The notes beneath the pieces were generated by a model. That model had not been told where the DNA came from. It did no database searches and was given only the letters and a program-made list of their open reading frames with translations. Below, in pieces: positions 1 through 8,340 of a stretch of 64,000 nt of DNA. The DNA is from Channallabes apus (taxonomy: Eukaryota > Chordata > Actinopteri > Siluriformes > Clariidae), in contig CM060131.1 of assembly GCA_030522415.1 (NCBI GenBank), positions 7,892,703 to 7,956,702 on the forward strand. Reading direction: 5' to 3'. How positions within the stretch are numbered: the stretch's first letter is position 1; every line of letters begins with the position of its first letter. The translations under genes and the position numbers were made by a program.

Positions 1-268
1 TCTGTACTTTCTACTCCTTACATTTTAAAAATAGCCTCGTTACTCCTATTTTATTTCAGCATGTCATTTAAAAAAAATACTAAAAAATCGCGCCATCTAG
101 ATGGAGCGAATTTGATTGTGGTTGAAAGAGAAGTATAAACATACCATTCCGACACCCTATTGGTTGGTACGCGATCCATCGCACCTGCACATGACGTCAC
201 ACACTCCCGCAAGGACGTTTTAATAAAATAGCATTTTCGGTTGATAAGGTTGAGATAAGTAGACGAAG

Positions 269-354
269 ATGTCCGTGATAGAGACTCAAGATTCGAGCGA
301 AATGTCACAACCAAGCACCAGCGAGGAAGGTAACAGCACCAGGAAGGTAACAGG

Positions 355-355
<1 letters not shown>
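269..355 (+). pseudogene. possible first coding exon of a hAT transposase, remnant
   Basis: An ATG at 269 opens a frame MSVIETQDSSEMSQPSTSEEG, a Ser/Thr/Glu-rich leader of the kind that often precedes the BED zinc finger in hAT transposases. AAGGTAAC-type donor candidates follow at about 330 and 345. The frame then runs into an (AT)n/T(n) tract, and no BED finger, DDE core or dimerisation domain is found in the window. A decayed first exon fits the hAT ends around it, but the identification rests on position and composition only. Confidence 0.25.

Positions 356-359
<4 letters not shown>

Positions 360-437
<78 letters not shown>
360..437. repeat. (AT)n followed by a T tract
   Basis: About 50 bp of alternating AT and then about 27 T. 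It separates the putative hAT exon from the second hAT-like element. The minus-strand frames over it (Lys and Ile/Tyr runs) are artefacts. Confidence 0.95.
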
Positions 438-953
438 GTTATTAATCACTTGGATTAATCATTCATTCTGACAGCACTAATGTTTATTGTAGACAACCAT
501 ACAGGGGTAATTGTTACTAAGCCTGCCCTGGCTACACTAATTTTGCCCTCACAGATTCCTGCAGCTAAGCTTGGATGTACATTTACATTACAATAAAGGT
601 TACTGATGACATGTCTCTGAAGTTGGACTTTTTGCACCATTAAAATACTTATAGGCAACTAGTTATCATATCTTCTACTCCATGAAACATGTTAAGTACA
701 CATATATGGTTCTTTAATGTATTTGCATTGTACTAAAATGCATTCTTTTTCAATTGCCATATACAGTATCCCAAATCACTATGGCCATTAAAAAAACAAC
801 ACATTTTTCTTTAATGCAGTATATAGTCCCGTGGCACAGCCTAAGCTTTTATCCTTAATGCTTTCCCCCCCCTTACGTTACTTTTACTTTTATACTTTAA
901 GTAGTTTTGAAACCAGTACTTTTACACTTTTACTTGAGTAAAAAGCTTGAGTT

Positions 954-1326
954 TGTCATGTTTCCTTCCCTTACTATGTCTGTGTCGGCCGTGTTGTCGA
1001 GGCATGATCGCGGAGGCAAGCTGACGGTTTCACAAAGTCCTTTATTTTTTGTTTTTCAAATTAAACATAAATAAACATAAACACTCCAACACAACTTAAA
1101 CTTTCTGTAACGGTTGCTAGACGCCTGACTGGAGTCCAGCCAGGCTATTTAAAGAACTAAACATAACAATCAAATTAACTTCCCTCGGTTCAGGTGAGCT
1201 TCTACGTCACCTGACCGAGGTGCACACTGGGAAATGAAGTATAACTGAACGAAAAACAAACTGCAACTCAAAAAACACCACAACTATAAATGGCGCTCTG
1301 GCGCCATCTAGGGGTTAACCGTTACA
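954..1326 (-). repeat. 3' LTR of copy A
   Basis: 373 bp, matching 4151-4523 by eye. In transcript sense it holds AATAAA (complement of 1041-1046) as the poly(A) signal, TTTAAATA as a TATA-like box (about 1146-1153), and two inverted repeats (1123-1145 and 1183-1220). The stop codon of the internal ORF (1308-1310) lies inside this LTR. Confidence 0.93.
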
Positions 1327-4127
1327 TTACCCCCCCTCCCAAAAATGCTCCTCCGGAGCATCACCGGAGGCCCCGGACACCCAACCCAATGTTCTACCTT
1401 TAGCCTCCTATCCAGGAGGCTGGGTGACGGGGCTGGAGGCATGCTCTGCGGCTGCTGGGCTGGAAGCGTGCTCGGCGGCTGCAGAGCTGGAAGCGTGCTC
1501 GGCGGCTGCAGAGCTGGAAGCGTGCTCGGCGGCTGCAGAGCTGGAGAAGTGCTCGGCGGCTGCAGTGCTGGAGAAGTGCTCGGCGGCTGCAGTGCTGGAG
1601 AAGTGCTCGGCGGCTGCAGTGCTGGAGAAGTGCTCGGCTGCTGCTGAGCTGGAAGCATGCTCGGCGGCTGCTGAGCTGGAGAAGCGCTCGGCGGCTGCTG
1701 AGCTGGAGAAGCGCTCGGCTGCTGCTGAGCTGGAAGCGTGCTTGGCTGCTGCTGAGCTGGAGAAGCGCTCGGCTGCGGCAGAGCTGGAAGCGTGCTCGGC
1801 TGCGGCAGAGCTGGAAGCGTGCTCGGCGGCTGCAGGGCTGGAGAAGCGCTCGGCGGCTGCAGGGCTGGAGAAGCGCTCGGCGGCTGCAGGGCAGGAGAAG
1901 AGCTCGACGCAGGCGTTGGAGCGGTCACTGCGCTCGACGCAGGCGTTGGAGCGGTCACTGCGCTCGACGCAGGCGTTGGAGCGGTCACTGCGCTCGACGC
2001 AGGCGTTGGAGCGGTCACTGCGCTCGTAGACGGCGTGGGAGCGGTCACTGCGCTCGTAGACGGCGTGGGAGCGGTCACTGCGCTCGAAGACGGCGTGGGA
2101 GCGGTCACGGCGCTCGTAGACGGCGTGGGAGCGGTCACGGCGCTCGTAGACGGCGTGGGAGCGGTCACTGCGCTCGTAGACGGCGTGGGAGCGGTCACTG
2201 CGCTCGTAGACGGCGTGGGAGCGGTCACTGCGCTCGTAGACGGCGTGGGAGCGGTCACTGCGCTCGAAGACGGCGTGGGAGCGGTCACTGCGCTCGAAGA
2301 CGGCGTGGGAGCGGTCACTGCGCTCGTAGACGGCGTGGGAGCGGTCACTGCGCTCGTCGACGGCGTGGGAGCGGTCACTGCGCTCGTCGACGGCGTGGGA
2401 GCGGTCACTGCGCTCGTCGACGGCGTGGGAGCGGTCACTGCGCTCGTAGACGGCGTGGGAGCGGTCACTGCGCTCGTAGACGGCGTGGGAGCGGTCACTG
2501 CGCTCGTAGACGGCGTGGGAGCGGTCACTGCGCTCGACGCAGGCGTTGGAGCGTGCAGTGCGCTCGACGCAGGCGTTGGCGCGTGCAGTGCGCTCGACGA
2601 CGGCCCTGGAGCGTGCAGTGCGCTCGACGACGGCGTTGGAGCGTGCAGTGCGCTCGACGACGGCGTTGGAGCGTGCAGTGCGCTCGACGACGGCCCTGGA
2701 GCGTCCTCAAAGCCGGGAGGCGGCGGCAGAACATGTGCGTGGGACAGCGGCTGCTGACATGCTAGCTCGCTGTCCTCGAAGCCGGGCAGTGGCGTTGGAG
2801 CGTGCACGGCGCTCGCCTGCGGCGTTGGAGCGTGCACGGCGCTCGCCTGCGGCGTGGGAGCGTGCACGCCGCTCTCCTGCAGCGTTGGAGCGTGCACGGC
2901 GCTCTCCTGCAGCGTTGGAGCGTGCACGGCGCTCTCCTGCAGCGTTGGAGCGTGCACGGCGCTCAACGACGGCTCAACGTCGTCCTCAAAGCCGGGAGGC
3001 GGTGGTAAAACGGGTGCGTCGGACAGCAGCTGTTTACACGCTGGCTCGCTGTCCTCAAAGCCGAAAGGCGGCGGTAATACGGGTGCGTCGGACAGCAGCT
3101 GTAGACACGCTGGCTCGCTGTCCTCAAAGCCGAAAGGCGGCGGTAATACGGGTGCGTCGGACAGCAGCTGTAGACACGCTGGCTCGCTGTCCTCAAAGCC
3201 GAAAGGCGGCGGTAAGACGGGTGCGTCGGACAGCAGCTGTAGACACGCTGGCTCGCTGTCCTCAAAGCCGAAAGGCGGCGGTAATACGGGTGCGTCGGAC
3301 AGCAGCTGTAGACACGCTGGCTCGCTGTCCTCAAAGCCGAAAGGCGGCGGTAAGACGGGTGCGTCGGACAGCAGCTGTAGACACGCTGGCTCGCTGTCCT
3401 CAAAGCCGAAAGGCGGCGGTAATACGGGTGCGTCGGACAGCAGCTGTAGACACGCTGGCTCGCTGTCCTCAAAGCCGAAAGGCGGCAGTAAGACGGGTGC
3501 GTCGGACAGCAGCTGTAGACACGCTGGCTCGCTGTCCTCGAAGCTGGAAGGTGGCGGTGCGTCGGGCAGCGGCTGCTGACACGCTAGCTCGCTGCTGAGT
3601 GTTTGCACGAGAGGAGAAAGCTCCGAGCCCGCTTCGCGGTCATCCCGGAAGTGGAGGATCATCTGCTGGAGCTCCTTAACATGCTCCAGCATTTCACTCA
3701 CCCGTTCCGGCTCCGGAATCCACCACATGAGCTCCTCCTCTCTTTGCTGCTGCTCTGCCTGGGGTTTTATTTCCCCCTCGTCACCGCCGTACTTGGGCTT
3801 CCTCGCCCTTCTCTTCCGGCCAGTGCGGGGAACCACGTGACCCCGTGCCGCGTCGCCCCTGAATGGCGTCCGCCGAATGGCGAGCCTGCAGCCCTCCCAG
3901 CTTTGTGGTGTCTCTCTCTCTCTCTCCTCGCTGCTCTCTCGCAGGTGCTCCTGCTCCTCCAGCAATCTGTACTCGCAGCTTCGGTACATCTCCTCCTCGT
4001 CCTCTACCAGCCCGATGTTATAGTCCCAGCCGTAGTACTCCTCTTCGCTGTCCTGCCAGTTCGTCAGCTCGGGCAAGATGGCCACTGCGCCCCCCCCAAA
4101 AAACTTCAGGAGGGGATCCTCCGCCAT
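1308..4127 (-). CDS. retroelement-encoded proline-rich tandem-repeat protein (copy A), unknown function
   Basis: 939 codons, intact, starting MAEDPLLKFFGGG at 4127. I chose this Met because copy B starts with the same motif. An in-frame Met inside the LTR (4202) would give 964 aa. Order of parts: acidic N-terminus (about 1-65), QSWEG motif (about 76-80), basic stretch RKRRARKPK (about 105-113), a Glu/Leu-rich probable coiled coil (about 130-165), eight near-identical 23-residue repeats (LLSDAPVLPPPFGFEDSEP type), decapeptides of AVHAPTLQES and SALHAPTPSS type, about 21 SAVTAPTPST decapeptides, 9-residue ALQPPST repeats, and a C-terminus VEHWVGCPGPPVMLRRSIF shared with copy B. The reading frame continues through the polypurine tract and stops in the LTR. 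No signal peptide, membrane segment, zinc knuckle or polymerase motif is visible. It could be a degenerate Gag-like assembly protein; that is a guess from position only. Confidence 0.7.
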   Translation of the reverse strand: MAEDPLLKFFGGGAVAILPELTNWQDSEEEYYGWDYNIGLVEDEEEMYRSCEYRLLEEQEHLRESSEERERETPQSWEGCRLAIRRTPFRGDAARGHVVPRTGRKRRARKPKYGGDEGEIKPQAEQQQREEELMWWIPEPERVSEMLEHVKELQQMILHFRDDREAGSELSPLVQTLSSELACQQPLPDAPPPSSFEDSEPACLQLLSDAPVLLPPFGFEDSEPACLQLLSDAPVLPPPFGFEDSEPACLQLLSDAPVLPPPFGFEDSEPACLQLLSDAPVLPPPFGFEDSEPACLQLLSDAPVLPPPFGFEDSEPACLQLLSDAPVLPPPFGFEDSEPACLQLLSDAPVLPPPFGFEDSEPACKQLLSDAPVLPPPPGFEDDVEPSLSAVHAPTLQESAVHAPTLQESAVHAPTLQESGVHAPTPQASAVHAPTPQASAVHAPTPLPGFEDSELACQQPLSHAHVLPPPPGFEDAPGPSSSALHAPTPSSSALHAPTPSSSALHAPGPSSSALHAPTPASSALHAPTPASSAVTAPTPSTSAVTAPTPSTSAVTAPTPSTSAVTAPTPSTSAVTAPTPSTSAVTAPTPSTSAVTAPTPSTSAVTAPTPSSSAVTAPTPSSSAVTAPTPSTSAVTAPTPSTSAVTAPTPSTSAVTAPTPSTSAVTAPTPSTSAVTAPTPSSSAVTAPTPSTSAVTAPTPSTSAVTAPTPASSAVTAPTPASSAVTAPTPASSAVTAPTPASSSSPALQPPSASPALQPPSASPALQPPSTLPALPQPSTLPALPQPSASPAQQQPSTLPAQQQPSASPAQQPPSASPAQQPPSMLPAQQQPSTSPALQPPSTSPALQPPSTSPALQPPSTSPALQPPSTLPALQPPSTLPALQPPSTLPAQQPQSMPPAPSPSLLDRRLKVEHWVGCPGPPVMLRRSIFGRGGNVTVNP
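1327..1341 (-). promoter_or_regulatory. polypurine tract, copy A
   Basis: On the minus strand TTTTTGGGAGGGGGGGTAA runs straight into the TGTAACGG start of the LTR. A purine run directly upstream of the 3' LTR is the plus-strand primer of LTR retroelements and fixes the element's orientation. It is also translated as the last residues of the ORF. Confidence 0.85.
1430..1904 (-). repeat. 27-bp in-frame minisatellite (9-residue repeats)
   Basis: Unit GCTGGAAGCGTGCTCGGCGG plus seven bases, spaced 27 bp (for example at 1459 and 1486), about 17 variant copies. It encodes the C-terminal ALQPPSTSP-type repeats of the copy A protein. A period divisible by three keeps the frame open. Confidence 0.9.
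1905..2535 (-). repeat. 30-bp in-frame minisatellite (SAVTAPTPST decapeptides)
   Basis: About 21 nearly perfect 30-bp units (GTAGACGGCGTGGGAGCGGT plus ten bases), two per 60-base line from 1921 to 2530. Variants are limited to the first few bases of the unit (gtaga, gaaga, gtcga, gacgc). The homogeneity indicates recent expansion. Confidence 0.95.
2536..2965 (-). repeat. two further blocks of 30-bp in-frame repeats
   Basis: 2536-2700 holds about six units encoding SALHAPTPSS-type decapeptides. 2790-2965 holds about six units encoding AVHAPTLQES/AVHAPTPQAS. The spacer between them encodes an ACQQPLSHAHVLPPPPGFED segment related to the 69-bp repeat. Confidence 0.88.
2990..3560 (-). repeat. 69-bp in-frame minisatellite (23-residue repeats), eight copies
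   Basis: Units begin CCGAAAGGCGGCGGTAATAC and repeat every 69 bp with one or two substitutions (aatacg/aagacg). Each encodes a 23-residue Leu/Pro/Glu repeat ending GFEDSEP. Degenerate versions flank both sides. Confidence 0.93.
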
Positions 4128-4319
4128 GCCTCTTGGTTGGTCTAGCAATCTGTCATGTTTCCTTCCCTTACTATGTCTGTGTCGGCCGTGTTGTCGAGGC
4201 ATGATCGCGGAGGCAAGCTGACGGTTTCACAAAGTCCTTTATTTTTTGTTTTTCAAATTAAACATAAATAAACATAAACACTCCAACACAACTTAAACTT
4301 TCTGTAACGGTTGCTAGAC

Positions 4320-4350
4320 GCCTGACTGGAGTCCAGCCAGGCTATTTAAA
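4320..4350 (-). promoter_or_regulatory. TATA-like box with adjoining hairpin in the copy A LTR
   Basis: Minus strand reads TTTAAATA then GCCTGGCTGGA-C-TCCAGTCAGGC, an 11-bp stem with one G-U pair in RNA. Copy B has TATAAATA followed by a perfect 10-bp stem with a different sequence in the middle (29897-29927). The TATA box is the expected Pol II core promoter of the LTR. Confidence 0.7.
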
Positions 4351-4379
4351 GAACTAAACATAACAATCAAATTAACTTC

Positions 4380-4417
4380 CCTCGGTTCAGGTGAGCTTCT
4401 ACGTCACCTGACCGAGG
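4380..4417 (-). promoter_or_regulatory. conserved U3 inverted repeat with CRE-like core
   Basis: CCTCGGTTCAGGTGA and TCACCTGACCGAGG form a 14-bp stem with one bulged T around a 9-base loop ending TACG. The minus strand contains TGACGTAG, a CREB/ATF-like half site. The same block occurs in all four LTRs (1183-1220, 28594-28631, 29950-29987), about 30-70 bp upstream of the TATA box. Confidence 0.6.
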
Positions 4418-5054
4418 TGCACACTGGGAAATGAAGTATAACTGAACGAAAAACAAACTGCAACTCAAAAAACACCACAACTATAAATGGCGCTCTGGCG
4501 CCATCTAGGGGTTAACCGTTACAGAGTTGATACTTCAACTTCTAAAGAAGTCTTTTTACACCCTAGTATCTATACTTCTACTCAAGTAATAAATGTGAAT
4601 ACTTTTGACACCATTGACCAAATATCAAAACGACAAAATCACAACCTCTTTCATCTTTCCCACGTCTCTCTCTGGTTAATATATGTTCGCGCTAGTCGAT
4701 GACATCACTCTCAAGGCAGAAGCGACCGTGTGGAAGGTCAGGTAGATGCTGATGTCAGAAAACCTGGAGTGGAGTCTGGAGCGGCGCGCGACCAGGACAT
4801 GATACACACACGGCGCAACGGAGCAAAGCATAATATTTTTATTATTTTATCATTTTCATTCATTTATTTTTTACTCAGTAGCGAATATGATTTAAAATGT
4901 AGCGAATTACAATACTTCAAACAAAACGTACTTAAGTAAAAGTAAAATTACAGATTTTTAAAACTACTTTAAAAAGTAGAAATACACAAAAAATCTACTC
5001 AATTACAGTAACGCGAGTAAATGTAATTCGTTACTTTCCACCTCTGGTTAAAAG

Positions 5055-7285
5055 TAATAAGTAATACATATTATAAGTAATATACTGTATATACAGGGTC
5101 ACAAAATACATTTCTTCAGAGCCATATACAGTACAGAAGTGTGTTGCATTGACAGAAATTAATATAAAACATGAAGAGAAAGCAGTTTTCCCATGCACAG
5201 AGAAATGGATGCTGGAAATGAGAAAAGTGGTAAGGTATATTTAATTTTACTGGATTTCTATATACAGCATGTTTATGGATTAAGTTGCTTATTTAATTTA
5301 TTAGATGGTGCTATTATATGTAGAATTTTCACTGGGTGCCTGCCCTATGCTATGGACAATTTTGAACACAATTCAGCCTTACACTAGGGCTCTGTTAAAA
5401 ACCCCCACTGTTCTGATAATCTTGAATTGTGCAAATAATGACAATTATGTGTTTTCTTTGTTAAAGAATTAATTCAGTACGGATCTAGGCTATAAGCACA
5501 ACAGATTTCCTTGAATCAATCTATGTCTGCTGAGTTATTGCTGCATGTATTAGCCATTATGTATGGTACAATTCACTATGATTATCTTCATTGGCATGCA
5601 CTGCACATGCAATGAACATCTATTCCTGCGGAAGGGCATTCTTTGATTAATCTCTGAGAATTCAAAGACTTAATTTTGTATTTCTTAGAAGTTGAGAAAA
5701 ATCACCTTGAAGTTACAGAATACTCCCAAGTTAGCCTCATTGAATCTAATAAGATTATACATCAATTTTACTGGTTAACCAGCCGAAGTACACTTTTTTT
5801 CTTCTTTGAAAATGAAGAACTGCCAGTGTCCTCGACTTACCCCTCTCTGAATTAGATCCAATTTTGCAAATCATGAGAGGCTGAAAAGAAGGATGTCTGC
5901 TCAGCATGTTAAAGTAAAAGGGGAAAAAAGAAGTGGGACTGTTGGGTGAAAACCTGGGACGTCCGTGAGAAGACGGATTTAAAAGTATATTTTAAAAAGT
6001 CAAGCCAATGTCAAAGCTATTCCATAAAAGTGTTATATAATCAATATATACACATGTGAATATATATCTAATGTGAGCCTTGTATTAACGTCAAAGAAAA
6101 CAGGGACGTTATAACACAAAAAATGACCTAAACAATAACTATTGCAATAACAGATGCTATGTTTGTAAGTTTATGATATAGATACAGTCCAAATGTCTTA
6201 CACAAGAACAGAGCCCCTTGGTCAAAGTACACAAAGACTCAGTAGTCCTGGCAAATACCAAATTACCATATTAAAATCTACAGTGTTAACACATTGAGAC
6301 TTAATTTAAGTCCAATTGGACCTGTATGAACATTGTAGGCTGTTCATTATGACAATATTATGTAACCAACTCAGTTGCCTAATTTGAACCACAGCAACCC
6401 TGATCAGGCCTAAGGACCCTGTCACACAAGAACACAGCGGGAATAAGGAGTACAGTATATGAGCAAAATGGGAAAAGTAGCATCAAGTTCATACCACTTC
6501 CTAGCCATGTCCTTGTTTTCTACCAGTGTCTCATGAGATCAAGCCAAGTTCTTAATATGTCCAATCAGAGTGTACTACAGGTATGCTCTTATCAGATACT
6601 TATGATGTGCCCATTACATTGTTATTGCATCTAGCTAGTTGATATAAATACATAAATACATGTAGTGCATTTTATCATGAAGTGATGGTGTGAGATATTG
6701 GATTCAGTGTTTCAAATAAATTCTCTGAACTTGATAATTCTACAACGTGGCATGGACCTACCATGGTCGTAGCACAAACTTTAAGAGGTTGTGTTGAGAA
6801 CTCATTGATGAAGCAACAATGCAGTCACAACCTAATGACAATTTATGCAGAACGCTCTCCAGTCTTTTCCATCTGCGCCGTGTTTGTAGTACTGCCACTG
6901 TAGTATTGCCACATCAATGCCACTGTCCTTATAATACAGTAAGTCTGCATTACGTTCTTCCTGGTTCTTGCTGTAACTATGTCATTGCAAGGATTCTTTT
7001 GCCCATGTACAAAAAAAGTATGTCAGCTCATCATCAGACTCTACTACATCAGTCTACTGAATTCTTGCCTACTTGTATAAGTTCTTACTGCTTTCACCCA
7101 ACTTGGAACATGACTTAGTTTGATGGGTATAATGATGAATAAATAAACTCTGCATGTTCATGAAAGTGTATATTGGTTGTTGTCCTGTGAGGATACTGGT
7201 AATCTCAAGCAGTGCCCATTGCAAATACTTCTGGATTGTGTTCTAGACAAAGATAACAATAACAACAGTCATATTGGCTTGCTTA
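5055..7285. other. non-coding, nothing recognised
   Basis: AT-rich sequence with only short chance frames (for example 64 aa at 5193 and 99 aa at 6819) and no recognisable domain, RNA gene or repeat end. Confidence 0.6.
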
Positions 7286-7289
7286 ACAT

Positions 7290-7490
7290 CCCATCCCAGA
7301 CATAGTACCATCTTTGCTGTTATAATAATCCCTCTTATAATAACCTTCTGGGAATGCTGCACTAAATTCGGAGCATGGCTATGGGGATTTGTATCCATTC
7401 AGTGACAAGAGCATTAGCAAAATGGGTCACTGATGTGCGAAAGCCTGGTGCACAGTCAGCGTTCCAATTCATCCAAAAAATAATAAGTGC
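7290..7490. mobile_element. fragment of a dispersed teleost repeat
   Basis: The run from about 7345 (CTTCTGGGAATGCTGCACTA) through ATGGGGATTTGTATCCATTC, CAAGAGCATTAGC and CAGTCAGCGTTCCAATTCATCC resembles, from memory, a DNA-transposon-associated repeat frequent in fish genomes. No ends or target duplication are visible. Confidence 0.4.
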
Positions 7491-8059
7491 CGTACAGGTT
7501 CAGTATCTGTACAGGACACTCAGATAATTCTATGGTTCTCTCTACCCTGTCTACTTGCACAGTTTCTGCACACATTTTCATGCAGGCTTTGTTATTGTTG
7601 TTGTTGTTTTATGACACCTCAAATAACAATGAATATTTATAAGCCTTTGTGAAACATTGCTCCTGGTAATAATTTAAGAAAACCTACATTCTGCTTTACT
7701 GCTGATGTTAGATTCAAAAACTGAAAACATATAAATGATCTTCGTTCACAAATTAAAGTTTACAAATCTTGTGAATTCTTTTCTTAAGTTGTTACAAGCC
7801 CCAACTTTAAAGAGTTGCAAAAAAAAGAAAGAGGGCAATAAGTAAACATCAGATAAGGAAGTGCTGCAGTTAGCTAGAAATGCAGGGTGTTAAAAGAGAT
7901 GAAGGGTGTTTTCCTTTTTTTTTCTTCTTTAACATCAAGTTCACTCTAGTATAGAATATTCAATAGCCTATATTTCTCTATGAATTATTTTGCTATTCAT
8001 CCTACAGGTATTCATCACTGTCAGTTTATAAACATACTGTATGTTGTCCACACTGGCCA

Positions 8060-8340
8060 TATCATGTGTCAGCTGCAAAATGCATAAAATAATCTTCACA
8101 TCAAACATCAGATGGACAAGATGTCATTTATGTGACTCTACTCATGTCAAACTAATACCAGTGCCATGGTTTGAGTATTTCAGGAACTGCTGATCTCCTG
8201 GGATTTTCCCACACACAACAGTCTTTAGAGTTTATACGTAATGGTTCTAAAAACGCTCTGTGAATGCAGGGTCTGCAGGGTGAAACACCTTATTCACAAT
8301 GGAAATCAGAGGACAATGACCAGACCAGGGGCATAATTGT
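8060..8340 (+). pseudogene. Tc1/mariner-like transposase fossil, N-terminal (HTH) part
   Basis: TTTGAGTATTTCAGGAACTG, CTGATCTCCTGGGATTTTCC and CACACAACAGTCTTTAGAGT encode, with damage, the L-S-I-S-(E/G)-T-A-D-L-L-G-F-S-x-T-T-V helix-turn-helix stretch of a very common teleost Tc1-like family. GGGTGAAACACCTTATTCAC downstream belongs to the same family. The decayed C-terminal half of the same family, in opposite orientation, is at 59850-60245. Confidence 0.6.

Larger units (their letters stand above)
954..4523 (-). mobile_element. complete non-autonomous LTR retroelement, copy A
   Basis: Direct repeats of 373 bp (954-1326 and 4151-4523) flank an internal region. On the plus strand they start TGTCATG and end GTTACA, so the element has TG...CA ends in either reading. 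A 5-bp target duplication GAGTT sits at 949-953 and 4524-4528. A polypurine tract lies next to the 954-1326 repeat, so transcription runs on the minus strand. The LTRs look identical by eye, indicating very recent insertion. The internal region holds one long ORF (1308-4127) and no recognisable gag zinc knuckle, protease, reverse transcriptase, RNase H or integrase. The 5-bp duplication and TG/CA ends suit Ty3/gypsy-like or retroviral integration machinery, presumably supplied in trans. Confidence 0.93.
4151..4523 (-). repeat. 5' LTR of copy A (promoter LTR)
   Basis: 373 bp. In minus sense: U3 starts TGTAACGGTTAACC at 4523, a CRE-like hairpin at 4417-4380, TATA-like TTTAAATA at 4350-4343, a second hairpin at 4342-4320, then AATAAA about 100 bp further. 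The 5' untranslated stretch between LTR and ATG (4150-4128) shows no obvious tRNA primer-binding site starting with TGG. Confidence 0.92.
438..4616 (-). mobile_element. second hAT-like non-autonomous element, split by the LTR retroelement
   Basis: Read on the minus strand from 4616, the sequence begins CAATGGTGTCAAAAGTATTC, a mutated CAGAGGTGTCAAAAG-type hAT terminus. It continues with TACTTGAGTAGAAG and ACTCAAGTAAAAG subterminal motifs on both sides of the LTR insertion (4528-4616 and 838-953). This matches, from memory, a dispersed hAT-type repeat common in cyprinid and other teleost genomes. The inner end near 438 abuts the T tract. No transposase is recognisable; a 67-aa minus frame at 455-658 matches nothing I know. 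Confidence 0.5.
1..5046 (+). mobile_element. Tol2-like hAT DNA transposon, left end cut by window, hosting nested insertions
   Basis: The first 60 bases resemble the subterminal region of Tol2-type hAT elements (stretches such as CTTTCTACTCCTTACATTTT). The right end reads, in reverse complement, CAGAGGTGGAAAGTAACG at 5046, the canonical hAT-type CAGAGGTG terminus, followed inward by ACTTAAGTA/AGTAAAAGTA-type subterminal repeats (4930-5046). The bases after the end (GTTAAAAG, 5047-5054) would be the 8-bp target duplication, but the left partner lies outside the window. The interior is disrupted by a second hAT-like element and by an LTR retroelement. That the two ends belong to one element is inference. 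Confidence 0.55.

Noticed and set aside
51..449. 132-aa minus frame with Lys and Ile/Tyr runs
   Set aside because: Translation of a T tract and (AT)n; the rest matches no protein.
455..658. 67-aa minus frame as a gene
   Set aside because: Lies in hAT-like repeat sequence and shows no domain or splice context.
1905..2535. CRISPR-like regular 30-bp repeats
   Set aside because: Units are contiguous without unique spacers, lie in frame in a retroelement ORF, and the window is from a vertebrate.
1345..3598. Several long plus-strand frames (100-350 aa) across the LTR copy A repeats
   Set aside because: They are mirror frames of GC-rich minisatellites whose period is a multiple of three. The polypurine tract, LTR signals and the shared ends with copy B all put the coding strand on minus.
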